In this document: positions 59,901 through 64,000 of the stretch, piece after piece
Position numbering within the stretch: the stretch's first letter is position 1
Layout of the letters: each line of letters starts with the position of its first letter
Source: Hyaloscypha bicolor E
Lineage: Eukaryota; Ascomycota; Leotiomycetes; Helotiales; Hyaloscyphaceae
Direction: 5' to 3'
NCBI RefSeq assembly: GCF_002865645.1
Contig: NW_020194693.1
Coordinates: 806,001-870,000, forward strand
DNA length: 64,000 nt
Translations under genes and position numbers: made by a program
Notes under the pieces: generated by a model
Told to the model about the DNA's origin: nothing
Database searches by the model: none
What the model saw: the letters and a program-made list of their open reading frames with translations, nothing else

Positions 59901-62126
59901 TGCTTTAAGCAGAGTGTAATCTATCCATTGCTTCGTCTTCCAGAAATCTTGGTAAGCTAGAGGTTTTTGCGTGCAATTTCGTCACGCCGCTTTATCTTGG
60001 CTATACTAACACGCTAATGACAGTTGTTAAATTCAGACTTCGCATTGAGCACGGAACGGTGCTTCTCTATTGAGAAGGAAAAGTCCAAGGGCGAAGAGAG
60101 TATAGGGCATATTTGCTTTGCAGACTGCGCAAAATTGTAAGATTACATTGCTATATTGACAGAAATATGAATCTAGGCAAGTCAATGTGAATAGATATAT
60201 CATGTATAACGAACATGGAAGTTAATACCATAATTGTCAAACATAACACCGCTGTCAATCCCTGTTTTGTCTATCGGGATCAAGACTCTGAAAGGGTAGA
60301 CCCTTTACTATAATATTAGGTGTGCAAGGTTTATTCTATATCTCTTATTGATTTCTCCAGTGCTTCACACATCAGTATTGGATATTTCCCAAAATGTTCA
60401 AGAAAAAACATCCCCTTGCCTTTCAAGTATGAAACGGCACAGTATTTCTTCTTGGGGTATTAACGGTCCACACGTCTGATGACGTGCCTCAGATATTTAA
60501 ACCCGGACCTCCACCTCCAACTGACTTGCTGTGCCTGGAACTATAAACGCTCTCGCGCTCATCCTCACTGCTAACAGGTTTCAGAATCGCTGGGGTTTGA
60601 TAGAAATTAAATTTAACTCGTGCGACAGAGGGATGCAGGGCCCAAGTTACTAGTATAATTGTATTCCTAATACGAGAAAGGTCGAGACTCAGCTATCAAT
60701 AACTCTACTTCATCAACCACTACCCTAACCACGGCCTTGACCCCATTAAAAAAAACTCTGCTTCTTGCAGGGAGAGTCTGCTTAGCGTGAAAATGGTCCC
60801 CCCCCCCTTTTTTTTTCTACGCTGCGACTCTCCGGAATGTCTTTTCATAGCACTCACCGTAACTGGAACAATGAATCAGAATGTTCTTGAAGGGTCCGGA
60901 ACAATTGGCCATTGACGCTCCTCGATATTGCCCGAAACAGCTATTGGACCGTGGCATTTTCCTTTGCATCTCAGCACTGGGGACTGCGTAGCCGTAAAAT
61001 TCTCGGGCTGTGTTATTCGAGTTGACAGAGGACGTCCGCCCACGGTGATTTTTGGATCATTTCGGGGGGGCACGGACAATTGTTTATCTTTCTCCAATGG
61101 AGATAGTCCCTGGATTATAAATTGCAGAGGATAACAGGAAGGTCATGTGCATACACGTCCTCTGCATCTGGAATAGTGGGGTAGCTCAATCACTAACAAA
61201 AACGGGCGCAGCTTGGCGCATTGACACAAAGCTTCGACTTTCCTTGGAGATCAAGGGTCGTTTACACGTAGTCCCCACAACTCTGACCGCGAATCATCTT
61301 CACAACTACGCATCCATCAAAAATAGGGGCGGAAAAGGCAGGTAGAGTTTTTGTTGCACCAAGTCAGCCAAGGGCGAGGCGCTGCTCGTCACCATATAAC
61401 GTGCTTCTGCTCAAGGTACTATCCCTTCACTGTCGCGATCCGAAGAACAAGCAGTGAAAGAGATGAATATCGTGGGACTGAGAGAAGTGTTGTAACCGAT
61501 GGTTGACAGCACACCAGAGGGGGTGAGACATTTTGTGCCGCCTCGATGCACCCTTAACCCCGCACGACGCAGGAACCGAGCAGGCTCAACTTTGCCCGAG
61601 CAGCGAATTCAAGGTCAAACATTTTTGCAGCGATTTCCTTTTCAAAGCTAGAAATGAGGTTCTTTCGATATCTTATCTCATCTGACCAGTCCTGGTGGTG
61701 TTGTGGTTCATCCAGTGCTTGCACAAACCAAGAATGTCCCTTCCCTTGCCAACTCCTTGGCATAAGCCACTCTTTTCAGCTGAGAACTCACGAGGTTTTT
61801 TCCTTTCATTTCATTGGACAAGATCGTGTCAGAGACCCCACCCGCATAACGGGTGCTCAGAAACAAGCAAATCATCGCTCTTGGCGCAGAATAGCGGTGG
61901 CTCCTCCGCGATAAGCTGAGGAGCACCCCCTCCCCCTCCTCTCCCCTCCCAGTTACTTCACACTTCGTCCGACGGGCTGAATCGAAGTACTTACAATCCG
62001 ACCTCCGTCAACTTCACACCAACGAGCACTTGCCCTACCAAACAGACAGATACGCAGATAATTCAGCCAAGGTATGCTTTGGAATTTGAGAGGAATTGAA
62101 GGTGCAGAGTGCTGATCGAGGGGTAG
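56991..62126. other. Gene-poor 5.1-kb region
   Basis: I find no gene I can support. The longest plus-strand ORF (59003-59362) has a hydrophobic stretch but no family character or flanking splice context. 57.0-57.3 kb is the upstream region of the monooxygenase. Homopolymer tracts of C and T (about 60799-60817) occur. The composition is unremarkable and I see no inverted-repeat element. Confidence 0.45.
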
Positions 62127-62401
62127 ATGCCTTCCGTCGTCGAGCAACAGGTTCAGGCCCCTGAGCCCATGACCGCCAACACCTCCGACATCACTACCCA
62201 ACAACCCGTATGCTCTCCTCTCCTCTTCCTTCTCCCCACTTTGTGTCTCCTGCAAGCTCTCCCCTAGCGCAATTGCTGATTGTTTCGGTGGAATAGAAGC
62301 CAGCACCAGCCATGACCACAGGCGACGAGGTTGGACTCCGCGGCGGAGAGTACGGAGCCTGCGACTGCTGTGGCTGCGGATGCTCGGAGAGCTGCTGCTA
62401 A
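62127..62401 (+). CDS. Small Cys-rich C-terminal protein (CYSTM-like)
   Basis: A two-exon gene of 61 codons: exon 1 is 62127-62207 (27 codons), the intron 62208-62296 with GTATGC donor and AATAG acceptor, exon 2 62297-62401 to TAA. The N-terminal 45 residues are polar and Gln/Thr/Pro-rich. The protein ends in a compact Cys cluster (GACDCCGCGCSESCC) after LRGGEYG. Fungi have many small proteins with polar N-termini and terminal Cys clusters of this sort, some tail-anchored CYSTM-like and others stress-related. The Cys block has no long hydrophobic helix, so membrane association would need acylation. Function unknown. It is too short and too spliced to be seen as a long ORF. Confidence 0.7.
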
Positions 62402-63677
62402 GCGTCCAGATCACACCCCTACACCATCGAGGCTCCGCCGAGTCGTGGCCTGTGGATTGATCGAGGAGGAGTGGATATACCCGGTGGTAATTGACGGTTG
62501 CGTTGCTGCGTTGTTTTGGACGAGGCAGATGAAAGGGATATATGAATACACATTGAAAACACACAAGTCCACGATTTCAAAATCCGACGAGCGATACTTT
62601 TATTTTGGGAGAGGAAGGAGGAGAGCAGAGAACTTCAGGTACCAGAGGATCAGCCGCTAAGGGCACACCAAAATACAGGGGTACCCAGCACCTCCTTGGA
62701 GAGTTTGAGGGGGAGCCAAGGGCAATCTCTTCCCTTTCTTTCTTAATACCAGTTCCCCGGGGACCAGTAAAGTCCACGATCAGCCAGCGGTGTCTATGGG
62801 CGTGTGGGGATTGGAGACAAGTGTCTGAGTCAGTGATGCTTTGCGTCCTGCTGCCTTCATTGAGCACCAGGAAGTCCCTCGACCGGCCATATCCATCCGT
62901 TTGTACTCGGCATCAAAGTTCTCATCTGTCTTCACCAGACCCTTATCAATCTCATCCAATCGTAGGTCAACAAACGAGTGAAGAAGATGCCTAATCAAAG
63001 GATTGGTGCTTGTACCCACGTGGTACCCACGTAGTACTCCAGTACAAGCGCGTGGCCTTCAGCTACTGGGTGCCGCGTTGTCACATCCCGTTCTATCACA
63101 TTCTCTTCCAAAACGCATCCTACCAAATGCACTTTCTCATGCGCTCCGTCGCTTTAACATTTTAAGGCAGAAAAATTTCTCTATGAAGTACTGTAACAAA
63201 TCCGATCCCAAGCAGGAAGTCACACGCTCGGCAACTTCCCCGCCGTCTATTTTATTTCTGATGTTTTGGGCAGAAATTATGGGGATCGAACCAAAGAAAG
63301 TCTTGCCAGCAAGTAGCTCAGGGTTTATGCATGCATTAGTTTTCTAGAGAGAGAGAAAAAGGAGTGGCATGAGGCTGAAAGCTGCGGTCCGGAATGGATG
63401 TTTTAGTGCTTGGGCTCCACGGATACTTGATGCGGCTGAGGCCAGCGGATTATTTCTATATTTATGGCAATTTTCATTGTTTAGGTCAAGTTGGGCGGCG
63501 GCGGGGGAAGTAAAGGAGCCTTACCGCTGCAAGGGAAAAACTTGTGCAAAGGTATAAAGCTCTCGTTCTCCCTTGCATTCCTCCTCTTCAACGTTTCTTC
63601 TCACCCTAGCTCCATCTTCACTCCCCGAGTCTCTTCATTTATTACCATCTAATAAACATCGGATACATACAAACGAA
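62402..63677. other. Intergenic region upstream of the membrane-protein gene
   Basis: ORFs on both strands here (for example 62605-62994) look like chance. The 130 bp before 63678 contain pyrimidine-rich tracts and a possible TATA-like tataaag near 63553, fitting a promoter and 5' leader of the next gene. Confidence 0.4.
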
Positions 63678-64000
63678 ATGGCGGGAAGAGATCATATCCT
63701 CGAGTTGCCTAGCTTCATGCTGGCTTTCCGCAGCCTGCAGCTCGTCACTGCCCTCGCGATCCTCGGTCTCGCTGCCTACGGCATCACCTATCTCTCCTTT
63801 GATGGCATTGACCTCACTCTCTTCACTGTGCGTTCCACTCCTACCCTCCTCTTTCACCAAACGATCTATCCACCCGTCACCTCCAACCAAGCCTCACTAA
63901 CACGCGGCACAGGCAATCTCAACCATGATAATCACAATCTACATCATCGTCGCCCAAACCGGTGCCCCAATCATTTACAACTACTGGGCAATCCTCGGCC
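63678..64000 (+). CDS. MARVEL-type multi-pass membrane protein (3' end outside window)
   Basis: The ATG at 63678 begins MAGRDHILELPSFMLAFRSLQL, a pattern common to fungal MARVEL-domain proteins. Exon 1 ends at 63827 and exon 2 starts at 63913 in phase. Two hydrophobic helices are visible (VTALAILGLAAYGITYL and AISTMIITIYIIVAQTGA), with the start of a third segment after NYWAILG at the edge. The rest lies to the right of the window. MARVEL proteins are four-helix membrane proteins of membrane-apposition and vesicle sites. The family assignment rests on the N-terminal pattern only. Confidence 0.75.
   Translation, partial: MAGRDHILELPSFMLAFRSLQLVTALAILGLAAYGITYLSFDGIDLTLFTVRSTPTLLFHQTIYPPVTSNQASLTRGTGNLNHDNHNLHHRRPNRCPNHLQLLGNPR

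Overview
The window is from a filamentous ascomycete (Pezizomycotina). Genes carry short GT-AG introns of about 45-110 nt, one with a perfect TACTAAC branch site. Fungus-specific families are present: a SAT-containing polyketide synthase, a Zn2Cys6 regulator, a Fig1 protein and a CorA-like protein. AT-rich, stop-riddled transposon remains suggest repeat-induced point mutation.

Layout: 1-4.4 kb holds the 3' part of a large WD40 gene. 4.8-6.6 kb is a Ser/Thr-rich single-pass membrane protein. 7.9-8.9 kb is a Fig1-family protein. 9.1-12.0 kb is a CorA-like membrane protein. From 14.5 to 49.2 kb lies a polyketide gene cluster: aldehyde dehydrogenase, cupin protein, 2-oxoglutarate/Fe(II) oxygenase, non-reducing PKS (NR-PKS), MFS transporter, broken highly reducing PKS (HR-PKS), free-standing SAT-domain gene, GMC oxidoreductase, VOC/glyoxalase-like protein and Zn2Cys6 regulator. 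A transposon block (49.7-52.9 kb) separates this from a secreted beta-propeller protein and an FAD monooxygenase (53.5-57.0 kb). 57-64 kb is gene-poor, with a small Cys-rich gene and the start of a four-helix-type membrane protein at the right edge.

The NR-PKS (SAT-KS-AT-PT-ACP-CMeT-R) together with the Fe(II) oxygenase, aldehyde dehydrogenase, GMC oxidoreductase, VOC protein, MFS transporter and Zn2Cys6 regulator is the gene content of a citrinin-type cluster. The serine hydrolase (CitA) and short-chain dehydrogenase (CitE) of that pathway were not found. The cluster looks dead or dying. The reductase domain of the NR-PKS is split by a 553-bp hAT-type miniature element with a perfect 8-bp target duplication. 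Its SAT domain has Ser where the catalytic Cys is expected. The HR-PKS has lost its whole AT domain and carries a frameshift and an in-frame stop. A 664-bp element sits about 30 bp upstream of the GMC start codon.

At least four families of small inverted-repeat transposons occur in the window, three with two or more copies. All functional names are inferred from motifs and remembered family patterns; no database search was possible.
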